In this document: positions 51,463 to 59,473 of the stretch, in pieces
How positions within the stretch are numbered: the stretch's first letter is position 1
Layout: the number at the start of each line of letters is the position of its first letter
Translations under genes and position numbers: made by a program
Notes under the pieces: model-generated
Told to the model about the DNA's origin: nothing
The model's database searches: none
Seen by the model: only the letters and a program-made list of their open reading frames with translations
Assembly: GCA_964525495.1 (NCBI GenBank)
Contig: CAZGHS010000002.1
Location: 1 to 64,000 of the forward strand
Origin: CAZGHS01 sp964525495
GTDB taxonomy: Bacteria > Patescibacteriota > Microgenomatia > JALYQM01
Reading direction: 5' to 3'
Length of the DNA: 64,000 nucleotides

Positions 51463-52329
51463 TTAAATCATCGTCGCACTAGCAATCTCAGCAATCTGCT
51501 GAGTGATCTGTGCTTGCCGAGCCGTATTAAACTCTAATGTTAATTCTTTACGCACATCCTTCGCGTTATCCGTAGCATTTTTCATCGCAATCATACGAGC
51601 GCTATGCTCAGACGCATTCGACTGCAATATAAATTGGAAAAGCTCCTGTTCTACATAATAGGGAAGAAGTTTGTCCAACAATACTTCACTTGCTGGCTCA
51701 AATACAGGCTTCGCAACAGCCTTATCGTGTGCACTACTCTTAGGCAGTGCAACTGGTAACAAAGTATGCACTAATGGTTTCTGTGTCAGTGTAGTCACAA
51801 ATTTTGGATACACAAAATAAATAACATCGTATTCTCGCTTCAAAAACGCATCGATCACAAATGACGCGATCGGTTGTATCTGTGTGTAGTGCGGCGTATC
51901 TCCAAATCCATCAAATACACCCACCAGATTTCGTTTGCTATATCGCAAAAAGTCACGCGCCTTGCGACCAATCGACACATAATCAACTCTCATGTTTTTC
52001 GTAGCCATCTCCCTAGTTAATTTTCCAGTTTCCCGAAACACGTTGGCATTCAAAGCTCCAGCCAATCCTTTATTCGACGACATCACAACGACTAATGCGC
52101 TCTTCACATTGTCAGCAGCATACAGCAGCGGATGTTGTGAAGAGTCTACAAATGACGCCAGTGTTTGCATCATTTCATGAAGCTTTTCTGCATATGCAAC
52201 AGAGTCGCCAAGCCGTGCCTGTGCTTTCTTCATCTTTGCCGCAGATACCATCTCCATTGCTTTTGTGATCTGAGCAATGTTTTTCGCAGACTTAATTCGT
52301 GTTTTAATTAAACGTAAATTATTACCCAT
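51463..52329 (-). CDS. atpG: F-type ATP synthase gamma subunit
   Basis: 288 residues. N-terminal helix RLIKTRIKSAKNIAQITKAM EMVSAAKMKKAQARL and the C-terminal SEHSARMIAMKNATDNAKDV are the coiled-coil pair of the rotor shaft. Central Rossmann-like part of normal length. It lies 3 nt after atpA. Confidence 0.95.
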   Translation of the reverse strand: MGNNLRLIKTRIKSAKNIAQITKAMEMVSAAKMKKAQARLGDSVAYAEKLHEMMQTLASFVDSSQHPLLYAADNVKSALVVVMSSNKGLAGALNANVFRETGKLTREMATKNMRVDYVSIGRKARDFLRYSKRNLVGVFDGFGDTPHYTQIQPIASFVIDAFLKREYDVIYFVYPKFVTTLTQKPLVHTLLPVALPKSSAHDKAVAKPVFEPASEVLLDKLLPYYVEQELFQFILQSNASEHSARMIAMKNATDNAKDVRKELTLEFNTARQAQITQQIAEIASATMI

Positions 52330-52332
52330 ATT

Positions 52333-53823
52333 TTATTTATAACTATCCATCGCTTTTTTCATTACGGGCACTAAGTCATCAGCAATCACTCGTTCAGAAT
52401 CAATCCGTTCCAAAATTTCTGGATATGAAGATCGAACATGTTCCACCAACTCTACTCCCCATTTCTGTATCTCAGTTTTTTCCACACTATTCGCATGTCC
52501 TTCACTCACTGCCCACAGTTGCAAAACCTGCTCGCCAAGTGAAAGTAACTCATTAGATCCTTGCTTCAAAATTTCAGTAAAACGTGAACCTCGGTCAATG
52601 GTTTTCTTAGTAGTCTCGTCAAGATCAGAGGAGAATTGCGCAAATGCAGCTAACTCACGATACTGTGAAAGCTCGATCTTTAATTTTCCTGCCACCTTCT
52701 TCATAGCTTTTGACTGTGCAGAACTTCCAACACGAGACACTGAGTTGCCTACGTTAATAGCAGGTCGAATACCTGCGTAGAATAAGTCAGACTCCAAAAA
52801 TATCTGACCATCAGTAATAGAAATCACGTTTGTTGGAATATAGGCTGAGATATCCCCAGCTTGTGTCTCAATAATAGGCAAAGCAGTGATAGATCCACCA
52901 CCAAAATTCTCATGGATCCGGCACGATCGCTCAAGCAAACGTGAATGCAAATAGAACACATCACCTGGATACGCTTCGCGACCAGATGGACGACGCAAAA
53001 GTAGCGACATCTGGCGATACGCCCATGCATGCTTGGATAAATCATCGTATACAATCAGCGAATCTTTACCTTGTTTCAGAAAGTATTCCGCCACTGCTGT
53101 TCCCGAGTACGGCGCAAGATATTGCAATGCAGCAGCACTTGAGGCATCAGCTACCACAACCACAGTATTCTTCAGAGCGCCTTCTTTCTCAAGCAAAGCC
53201 ACTGTTTGAGCAACAAAGCTCGCTTTCTGACCTATCGCTACATAAACTGACAAAACGTCAGTAGTGCGCTGATTTATGATCGCTTGTAATGCCACAGTCG
53301 ATTTACCTGTTTGACGGTCACCGATGATCAACTCACGCTGACCTCGACCAACCGGAACCAAAGCATCGATAGCTTTTACACCGGTCATCAAGGGAACATC
53401 AACAGATTTACGCTCAATAACACCCGGAGCGATACGCTCAACAGGCATAGTTTCAGTCGTGCGAATAGGTCCTTTGCCATCGAGAGGATTGCCGAGGGGG
53501 TCAACTACACGGCCAAGCAGGGCATCTCCTACTGGCATAGACAAAAGACGTCCTGTGGACTCCACATTTTGACCTACTTCCAGTCCACCCAAATCACCCA
53601 AAACCACAGCGCCAATNNNNNNNNNNGAGTCCTTATTCAAGTTCAAAATCAGGGCGAAAGTACCATTCTCAAGCTTCAAAACCTCAGCCATTTGTGCTGA
53701 CTGCAGGCCAGAAATGGTAACGATACCGTCTCCCACTTCAACAATAGTCCCTACATGCTTGATCTCGCCTGTTGGCTGAAAGCTAGCAAGTTGTTTTTCT
53801 AATTGTTCTACAAACGAATCCAT
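52333..53823 (-). CDS. atpA: F-type ATP synthase alpha subunit
   Basis: About 496 residues from ATG 53823 (GAGGAGATT upstream). Walker A GDRQTGKSTVALQAI, VYVAIGQKASFVAQTV, and SGREAYPGDVFYLHSRLLER; non-catalytic nucleotide-binding subunit of F1. A run of 10 N (53617-53626) breaks the N-terminal domain, where the family usually reads NLNKDSIGAVVLGD without extra residues, so the padding is probably too long. Confidence 0.95.
   Translation of the reverse strand: MDSFVEQLEKQLASFQPTGEIKHVGTIVEVGDGIVTISGLQSAQMAEVLKLENGTFALILNLNKDXXXXIGAVVLGDLGGLEVGQNVESTGRLLSMPVGDALLGRVVDPLGNPLDGKGPIRTTETMPVERIAPGVIERKSVDVPLMTGVKAIDALVPVGRGQRELIIGDRQTGKSTVALQAIINQRTTDVLSVYVAIGQKASFVAQTVALLEKEGALKNTVVVVADASSAAALQYLAPYSGTAVAEYFLKQGKDSLIVYDDLSKHAWAYRQMSLLLRRPSGREAYPGDVFYLHSRLLERSCRIHENFGGGSITALPIIETQAGDISAYIPTNVISITDGQIFLESDLFYAGIRPAINVGNSVSRVGSSAQSKAMKKVAGKLKIELSQYRELAAFAQFSSDLDETTKKTIDRGSRFTEILKQGSNELLSLGEQVLQLWAVSEGHANSVEKTEIQKWGVELVEHVRSSYPEILERIDSERVIADDLVPVMKKAMDSYK
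53617..53626. other. Assembly gap (10 N) in atpA
   Basis: Ten N. Comparison with the usual alpha-subunit sequence suggests that only one base may be missing and the other nine N are padding. Flanks read AT before and GAGT after, as at the other gap. Confidence 0.95.
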
Positions 53824-53830
53824 AATCTCC

Positions 53831-54169
53831 TCATTTTTCCAGTTGCTCACCGATCTGTTTCAAATGAGAACTTATCGTATAATCGAGTACCGTATCACCG
53901 ACTTGGATGTACATTCCACCCATAATTGTTTCGTCCAACTGCTCTTCTATTTGCAATTGACGACCAAACATATCGGATAACTGAGTTTTAAGTAAGTCAC
54001 GCTCATCAGTATTAAGCGCAACAGCTGTGCGTATAACTGCAGTGTTATATTTACTTTTACTTGCACTGTGAGCAGAAAGACGCTCTATAATTTCAGCGAG
54101 CAATCCCATCTGACCACGCTTTTCAAGCAGTTGTACAATACCGTCAGCAATTTCTTGAGCAGAATTCAT
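53831..54169 (-). CDS. atpH: F-type ATP synthase delta subunit, short form
   Basis: 112 residues, against about 175-180 in most bacteria. The part present includes VIRTAVALNTDERDLLKTQL and MFGRQLQIEEQLDETIMGGM, the family's C-terminal stator-contact region ending IQVGDTVLDYTISSHLKQI. The N-terminal six-helix domain that binds alpha is largely missing. The gene order is normal. Confidence 0.85.
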   Translation of the reverse strand: MNSAQEIADGIVQLLEKRGQMGLLAEIIERLSAHSASKSKYNTAVIRTAVALNTDERDLLKTQLSDMFGRQLQIEEQLDETIMGGMYIQVGDTVLDYTISSHLKQIGEQLEK

Positions 54170-54200
54170 ATAATCTCCTTTATCGCAAAAAGCGACATAA

Positions 54201-54698
54201 TTATCCTTGCAGTCGAGCCTTTTTAACGTGCTCTAACTGTTTCTTAAGAATCTCATGATGCATTTCGGTCGTAATCGAATCAGCCAATGCTTTCTCCGCA
54301 ACTGTCTTTGCTAAATGAATCACCTGTGTATCCAAATCTGCCCGCTTCTTATCCAAATCTGCTTCGGCCTTCGCTACTATGCGAGAGACTTCTTCTTGTG
54401 CTTGAGCTCGTGCTTCTTCCATCATTTTTTTGGATAACTCATCAGCCTTAGTACGCATCTCATCTATAAGTGTCTTACCTTCCGCACGCGCAGTAGCCAA
54501 AACCTCCTCGTGTTCCTTGCGAGCTTCAGAAAGCTGCTTTTTTACCTTTTCTGCATTAGAAAGCCCATCTTGAATCTCTTTTTCTCGTTGAGCCATGAAT
54601 TTTTTCGTGGGAGGCACAACAAATTTAGCAATAACAAAATACAACACAAGAAAGTTTAGGGCTTGCCAGACTATCTGTTGTAAATTCAATATCTCCAT
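54201..54698 (-). CDS. atpF: F-type ATP synthase b subunit
   Basis: 165 residues. A membrane segment (about 5-24, QIVWQALNFLVLYFVIAKFV) and then a long Lys/Glu/Ala-rich helix of the stator stalk. Only one b-type gene is present. Confidence 0.95.
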   Translation of the reverse strand: MEILNLQQIVWQALNFLVLYFVIAKFVVPPTKKFMAQREKEIQDGLSNAEKVKKQLSEARKEHEEVLATARAEGKTLIDEMRTKADELSKKMMEEARAQAQEEVSRIVAKAEADLDKKRADLDTQVIHLAKTVAEKALADSITTEMHHEILKKQLEHVKKARLQG

Positions 54699-54706
54699 AA
54701 ATCACC

Positions 54707-54931
54707 TTAGACTGCAACCGCAGGAACAAAGCGAATAATAAGCGCAACTAACAGCGCAAAAATAGCTAAAGCCTCACAGAACACGATAGTAAGAATCATG
54801 TTTGTGCGGATAGTGTTCAACGCTTCAGGGTTCCGTCCAATTGCTTCAAGCGCTTTGCCACCAATAATACCAATACCAATACCTGGACCAATTGTTCCAA
54901 GGCCAATTGCGAGAGCGAATGCAAGCTCCAT
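54707..54931 (-). CDS. atpE: F-type ATP synthase c subunit
   Basis: 74 residues in two membrane helices with the Gly-rich helix 1 (GTIGPGIGIGIIGGKALEAI) and the ion-binding Glu in IVFCEALAIFALL. The positions next to the Glu lack the Ser/Thr pair of sodium-type rings, so proton use is more likely. N-terminus begins MELAFALAIGLG. Confidence 0.95.
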   Translation of the reverse strand: MELAFALAIGLGTIGPGIGIGIIGGKALEAIGRNPEALNTIRTNMILTIVFCEALAIFALLVALIIRFVPAVAV

Positions 54932-54953
54932 ACTAAACTCCTTATTAAAACTA

Positions 54954-55697
54954 CTAATGATGATCTACTTTTTCAACAGCAAGACTAATAAATACTGTTG
55001 TCAACATAACAAAAACGAGTCCCTGAATGATTCCTACAAATAATTCAAAGGCAAGGAAAGGAAATACCAGAAATCCAGCCAACCATAACATGACAGCCAA
55101 AATAACCTCACCAGCAAAAATATTACCAAACAATCGGAACGAAAATGTCACAATACGCATGATTTCTGATATGAACTCTAAGATACCGACAAAGAAGCCA
55201 ATTGGACTGGAAAAAACAAAGAATTTCTTCAAATACCCCAATCCATTCTGCTTAAAGCCATAATATTCAATCACAAAAAATGTGATCAATGCCAATGCAA
55301 TGGCCGTATTAATATCTGCGGTAACTGCTCGAAAAACGGGGACGGCAGTCTTTTCTCCGTGGTTCTCTTCAAAAAAGCCCACGGTACCAGCTCCAGGCAA
55401 AAGTCCTGCCCAGCTACCAAACATAATAAAGAGGAAAAACGAGAAAAGAAGTGGAAATAAGCGAGAAGTAATAGGCTCGCCTAGGATATCTCGGACCGTC
55501 CCGTAAATAAAGGAGAACACGCCTTCAAACAATGTTTGAATACCACTCGGCACTTTACGAAACGAAGAAACAATGGAAAGAAGCAGGAGAGAGATAGCTA
55601 GTGTAACAATCCATCCTGTAAACATTGAGTTTGTAACAACCACAGGACCAAGCTCAAAAATCTTTTCTGCTGTAAGGGAAATATGCAAATCTGCCAT
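54954..55697 (-). CDS. atpB: F-type ATP synthase a subunit
   Basis: 247 residues, five to six membrane helices. SFRLFGNIFAGEVILAVMLW carries the essential Arg, followed by the late helix PFLAFELFVGIIQGLVFVML. First gene of the operon; no atpI or uncA upstream was seen. Confidence 0.95.
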   Translation of the reverse strand: MADLHISLTAEKIFELGPVVVTNSMFTGWIVTLAISLLLLSIVSSFRKVPSGIQTLFEGVFSFIYGTVRDILGEPITSRLFPLLFSFFLFIMFGSWAGLLPGAGTVGFFEENHGEKTAVPVFRAVTADINTAIALALITFFVIEYYGFKQNGLGYLKKFFVFSSPIGFFVGILEFISEIMRIVTFSFRLFGNIFAGEVILAVMLWLAGFLVFPFLAFELFVGIIQGLVFVMLTTVFISLAVEKVDHH

Positions 55698-55711
55698 ATA
55701 TTAACTCAAAC

Positions 55712-55740
55712 ATTATATTAGTTAGGCTACAAACAAGCAA
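55712..55740 (-). promoter_or_regulatory. Promoter of the ATP synthase operon
   Basis: On the minus strand TTGCTT (55735-55740), a 17-nt spacer and TATAAT (55712-55717), with the atpB ATG at 55697 only 14 nt further on. Confidence 0.75.
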
Positions 55741-55758
55741 TAGTAATATATCACCATA

Positions 55759-55890
55759 TTGACATACCCAAATAGTCATACGCTATTATATCTGGTATAT
55801 ATTTTACACAGAACCGAGGTGCCAAGAGGCTTGAACGTAGTTTTAAGCCTTAATAAGACCATAAGTAAAGTCAGGCAACACGCAGCTTCC
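55759..55890 (+). promoter_or_regulatory. Possible second upstream promoter and leader before greA
   Basis: TTGACA (55759-55764) and TATTAT (55784-55789) on the plus strand, with a 19-nt spacer, so weaker than the one at 55891. The intervening stretch has a small hairpin (AGGCTT / AAGCCT near 55833-55851) without a T tract. No gene is seen in 55698-55890. Confidence 0.35.
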
Positions 55891-55919
55891 TTGACAATTA
55901 CAAACAGTTGTGTTATTAT
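55891..55919 (+). promoter_or_regulatory. Consensus promoter of greA
   Basis: TTGACA (55891-55896), 17-nt spacer, TATTAT (55914-55919). The start near 55927 leaves a leader of about 67 nt with AAAAAGGAG before the ATG at 55994. Confidence 0.85.
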
Positions 55920-55993
55920 CTGACTCCATTAAAACATTAAACTAGTTAAGGAGTTTTGAATCAGGTGGGGAAAGAAGATCAAAAAGGAGTATT

Positions 55994-56497
55994 ATGAAAG
56001 CTAAAATACTTAAAAAACATACAAATTCATCAAAAGATGCAAAAGTTGCATATCTCACTGCAGCAGGATTTAAAGCGCTTCAGGAAGAATATAACGAATT
56101 AATAGGCAATAAGCGTCATTCAATCGCTTCACGTATTCAAAAAGCTCGCGAATATGGCGATTTATCAGAAAACGCAGAATATGCAGAAGCAAAAGACGAA
56201 CAGTCCTTTATTGAAGGACGCATCCTTGAACTCGAGCACGTTCTTTCAAATGTAACTGTTATTCAAACTACCGGTTCAAGCGATATGGTACAGATCGGTT
56301 CAAAAGTAAAACTTCATCTAAACGGAAAAGATGTTGCATTCACTATCGTTGGTGCTCAAGAGGCAAATCCTGTCGAAAAGAAGATTTCACACGAATCTCC
56401 ACTCGGCCAGGCCCTACTTGGCAAGAAGATCGATTCAATCGTCGAAGTCGATGCACCAGTTGGGAAATTGAACTACAAAATTATCTCAATTGAATAA
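55994..56497 (+). CDS. greA: Transcription elongation factor GreA
   Basis: 167 residues. After an N-terminal addition of about 17 residues (MKAKILKKHTNSSKDAKV), the coiled-coil domain contains the two acidic residues at the tip in GDLSENAEYAEAKDEQ, and the C-terminal FKBP-like domain ends ISHESPLGQALLGKKIDS. It rescues backtracked RNA polymerase. Own consensus promoter and AAGGAG. Confidence 0.95.
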   Translation: MKAKILKKHTNSSKDAKVAYLTAAGFKALQEEYNELIGNKRHSIASRIQKAREYGDLSENAEYAEAKDEQSFIEGRILELEHVLSNVTVIQTTGSSDMVQIGSKVKLHLNGKDVAFTIVGAQEANPVEKKISHESPLGQALLGKKIDSIVEVDAPVGKLNYKIISIE

Positions 56498-56517
56498 ATA
56501 CATATATAATAGGTGAG

Positions 56518-57138
56518 ATGATATATCTCTACTTACTCAATCAACCAGAAAGTACCTGGATGAAAGAAGAGCGATGTGAAGGAATATCCGACACGTCGCT
56601 CTCTTCGTATGGCAAGCAACAAACAGTAAAGGCTGGACTCTCATTGGCAGGTAGGCAGGTCGACGGTATTATCGTCGGTACACTGCACCGTACAGTCCAG
56701 GCAGGAAAATTACTTACAAAAATATTTCCACATAAACTACAGCGCGACAAAAGGCTCATAGATATGAATCTAGGAGTCTGGCAGGGAAAGTTCCCAGAAG
56801 AAATAGAATCTCGATTCGTACCGGAATACAAACTTTGGAAAAAAGATCCAGAAAAAGCCACTATTCCCGAAGGCGAGTCGATTATAGCGGCTACTCAGAG
56901 AGTTCAATCCTTTCTACAAAGTCATGATCAAAACGAACTATTTGATAAATACTACCTTGTCGTCACGCATGATATAATCATCCGGATACTTTTAACTATT
57001 ACCGAGGGGAAATCATTAGATAAAATCTGGGAATATCAGTTAAACCCTGCCTCGATCAGTACTATTGCGATATTTCCAGAGAAAAAAGTAATAGAAATAA
57101 ACAACGTAGAGCATCTGGGAATCACCCCATTGTCATGA
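56518..57138 (+). CDS. Histidine phosphatase-like protein lacking the catalytic RHG motif
   Basis: 206 residues. The fold is that of the phosphoglycerate mutase/histidine phosphatase family: SLSSYGKQQTVKAGLSLAGR, GVWQGKFPEEIESRF, PEGESIIAATQRVQSFLQ and LVVTHDIIIRILLTI (second catalytic His) are conserved. The N-terminus, normally (L/I)(V/I)RHGE, is IYLYLLNQPEST, so the Arg and the phosphorylated His are gone and catalysis is unlikely. It may be a binding protein or degenerate. A TATAAT box (56505-56510) lies 7 nt before the ATG. Confidence 0.7.
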   Translation: MIYLYLLNQPESTWMKEERCEGISDTSLSSYGKQQTVKAGLSLAGRQVDGIIVGTLHRTVQAGKLLTKIFPHKLQRDKRLIDMNLGVWQGKFPEEIESRFVPEYKLWKKDPEKATIPEGESIIAATQRVQSFLQSHDQNELFDKYYLVVTHDIIIRILLTITEGKSLDKIWEYQLNPASISTIAIFPEKKVIEINNVEHLGITPLS

Positions 57139-57179
57139 CCCAGTTTGCTATTATAATAAAAACAAAATAAGAGGCATTT

Positions 57180-58451
57180 ATGTTAGACCCAAAATTCATT
57201 CGCGAAAACCCAGACAAAGTAAAACAAAATATCCTAGAGCGAAATTTTGATCCGAAACTCGCAAACGTGGATGCATGGCTTGAAATAGATGCCAAAAGAG
57301 TAGACCTCCAAAAGAACATAGAGAAGATCAGCCAACGCAGAAACGAAATTGCTGAATTACTAAAAGATGTATCAAAACGCTCCCCAGAAATTATAGAAGA
57401 AGGCAAATCACTCAAAGAAAAAACAGAGCCACTACAAAAAGAGTTTGAAGATATTGAAAAAGAATGGTTCGATATGATCGCACAGATTCCCAATATGCAT
57501 TTCGACGACGTACCTCGAGGAAAAGACGATTCACAAAATAAAGTAGTACGAGAAGTCGGACAGAAACCGTCCTTCACCTTCGAACCAAAAGATCATCTCC
57601 AACTCGGAACAGATTTAGACATTCTAGATTTCAAATCCGGCGCAAAAGTAACAGGCTCTCAATTCTATTATCTCAAAAACGAAGCAGTCATGCTCGATTT
57701 AGCATTACAAAAATTTGGCATGGATTTCTTTCGTAAAAAAGGATTCGATCTGGTTATTACACCAGATCTCGCAAAGTCTCGCTTCTATCTAGGCACAGGA
57801 TACGCCCCCAGGGGAGACGAAGCCCAAACCTATACAATCGAAGGCGAAGACTTGGGACTTATCGCCACAGCAGAAGTAACCATGGCTGGATATTTTGCTG
57901 ATGAATTATTACCAAAGTCTGAACTACCAAAAAAATACGCGGCACTTTCTCACTGTTACAGAAAAGAAGGCGGAGCATACGGAAAATATTCCAAAGGGCT
58001 CTATCGTGTACATCAATTTACAAAACTTGAGATGTTCGTATACTGCACTGAAGATCAATCACAAGAAATTCACAAAGAACTCTTAGCAATCGAAGAAGAG
58101 ATCGCCCAAGCGCTTAAAATTCCGTATAGAGTACTCGAAATGTGCACAGGCGATCTAGGAGCTATGGCTGCACGCAAATACGATTTAGAGAGCTGGATCC
58201 CCAGCAAAAACGATTATGGAGAGATCACCTCCACATCAAACTGCACAGATTTCCAAGCGCGCAATTTAAATATTAGATATAAAGACGACGACGGACAAAC
58301 AAAATTCGTACATATGTTAAATGGAACAGCAGTAGTGCTCTCGCGTTTCCCAATCGCGATCATGGAAAATTATCAACAAGAAGATGGATCAATTAAAATT
58401 CCGGAAGTGCTTGTCCCATACACCGGTTTTGATACAATCCCTGCGAAATAA
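57180..58451 (+). CDS. serS: Seryl-tRNA synthetase
   Basis: 423 residues. The N-terminal coiled-coil arm (about 30-105) is followed by class II motifs: motif 2 SHCYRKEGGAYGKYSKGLYR with VHQF and motif 3 LNGTAVVLSRFPIAIMENYQ, plus TSTSNCTDFQARNLNIRY. AAGAGG precedes the ATG. It charges tRNA-Ser. Its stop overlaps the next gene's ATG (TAATG). Confidence 0.97.
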   Translation: MLDPKFIRENPDKVKQNILERNFDPKLANVDAWLEIDAKRVDLQKNIEKISQRRNEIAELLKDVSKRSPEIIEEGKSLKEKTEPLQKEFEDIEKEWFDMIAQIPNMHFDDVPRGKDDSQNKVVREVGQKPSFTFEPKDHLQLGTDLDILDFKSGAKVTGSQFYYLKNEAVMLDLALQKFGMDFFRKKGFDLVITPDLAKSRFYLGTGYAPRGDEAQTYTIEGEDLGLIATAEVTMAGYFADELLPKSELPKKYAALSHCYRKEGGAYGKYSKGLYRVHQFTKLEMFVYCTEDQSQEIHKELLAIEEEIAQALKIPYRVLEMCTGDLGAMAARKYDLESWIPSKNDYGEITSTSNCTDFQARNLNIRYKDDDGQTKFVHMLNGTAVVLSRFPIAIMENYQQEDGSIKIPEVLVPYTGFDTIPAK

Positions 58452-59122
58452 TGAAAAAAGTTTTTGCGAGAACAATTCATTCAGAGACATCTCCGATATC
58501 TGGATCTATCACCGTTAAAGACAACGGAATAGTCCGGGAGTTATTCGTAAAAGGAATAAAACAAACGAGCTGGTCAGACGATCCTTCACAATTTGAAGGA
58601 ACATATTGGAAAGCAGCGGTATCCCCTCCGTTTCCAATGACGTCCAAGAAGCCACAATTCTTAGTCGTAGGTCTGGGAGGCGGCACTATTCCCAAATTAC
58701 TAACAAATAAATATCCTAATTGTCAGATCGTTTGCTTAGAAATAGATCCCAGCATCATAAAAATTGCACAAGATTTATTTAATCTAAAGGATTTTGCAAA
58801 TATAAAAATTATCGAAGCAGATGCAAATCTCTGGATCACAAAAAATAAAGAAAAATATCTAAAACACTTTGACGCAATATTCTTAGATGCATTCTTTGGC
58901 GAATCATTTTCCTTCGACACGCAAATGGAAATGATGAATAAGGTGCAAACAATGCTTAAGAAAAACGGAGTAGTTATCACTAACAGAATATATAATGAGT
59001 ACGAAGAAAAAGTTAACGCATTTATCGTGCAACTTTCCGACATATTTCCAGAACAAGCAATGCAAATTATCGAAGGATTCTCAGGCAACGATAACATCAT
59101 AATATTCAGCAAAAACAAGTAA
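58451..59122 (+). CDS. Spermidine synthase-like methyltransferase
   Basis: 223 residues. FLVVGLGGGTIPKLLTNKYP is the glycine-rich nucleotide-binding loop, QIVCLEIDPSIIKIAQDLF the second strand with acidic residue, DAIFLDAFFGESFSF the catalytic-side Asp. Some family members transfer aminopropyl groups, others are methyltransferases; the N-terminal beta-domain of true spermidine synthases is short here. Coupled to serS by a 1-nt overlap. Confidence 0.75.
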   Translation: MKKVFARTIHSETSPISGSITVKDNGIVRELFVKGIKQTSWSDDPSQFEGTYWKAAVSPPFPMTSKKPQFLVVGLGGGTIPKLLTNKYPNCQIVCLEIDPSIIKIAQDLFNLKDFANIKIIEADANLWITKNKEKYLKHFDAIFLDAFFGESFSFDTQMEMMNKVQTMLKKNGVVITNRIYNEYEEKVNAFIVQLSDIFPEQAMQIIEGFSGNDNIIIFSKNK

Positions 59123-59138
59123 TAACAGAATTGACCTC

Positions 59139-59167
59139 TTGACATCTTTTTCGCATTTCTTCACAAT
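59139..59167 (+). promoter_or_regulatory. Promoter of the Lys/Ala-rich peptide gene
   Basis: TTGACA (59139-59144), 17-nt spacer, CACAAT (59162-59167). The -10 match is moderate. Confidence 0.5.
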
Positions 59168-59239
59168 AAATTTAAGCTTGATAAAGTAATAAAAAATTAA
59201 TAGTAATGCAAGCTAATAAATAGAAGGGGGTGAATCCAC

Positions 59240-59305
59240 ATGGCAGCAAAAAAGAAAGCAGCAAAAAAAACAGCAAAGAAAAAGACAGCAAAAAAGCGAA
59301 GATAG
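59240..59305 (+). CDS. 21-residue Lys/Ala-rich histone H1-like peptide
   Basis: MAAKKKAAKKTAKKKTAKKR plus a final Arg. A strong GAAGGGGGTG (59223-59232) is 8 nt before the ATG and a perfect terminator follows, so it is a stand-alone expressed gene of only 66 nt. The AKKK repeat resembles the tails of bacterial histone H1-like proteins (Hc1/AlgP type), so it may bind DNA, RNA or ribosomes. It could also be the remnant of a longer histone-like protein. The remainder of 59123-59239 shows only the promoter. Confidence 0.7.
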   Translation: MAAKKKAAKKTAKKKTAKKRR

Positions 59306-59316
59306 TCTTTTCTTAG

Positions 59317-59360
59317 AACCCTTCATGTGTAACTCGATTACCTCCCATGAAGGGTTTTTT
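59317..59360 (+). terminator. Intrinsic terminator after the Lys/Ala-rich peptide
   Basis: AACCCTTCATG (59317-59327) pairs perfectly with CATGAAGGGTT (59346-59356), followed by TTTTTT. Confidence 0.9.
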
Positions 59361-59473
59361 CTATGTAAAACAACCCCACTCTCTCCTTCAGACATCCTAT
59401 CTTTTTTCACTTAAACAACGTATAATACGCGGAAGTATAGCTCAAAATATGTGCATAAACGAAGGGCAGATCC

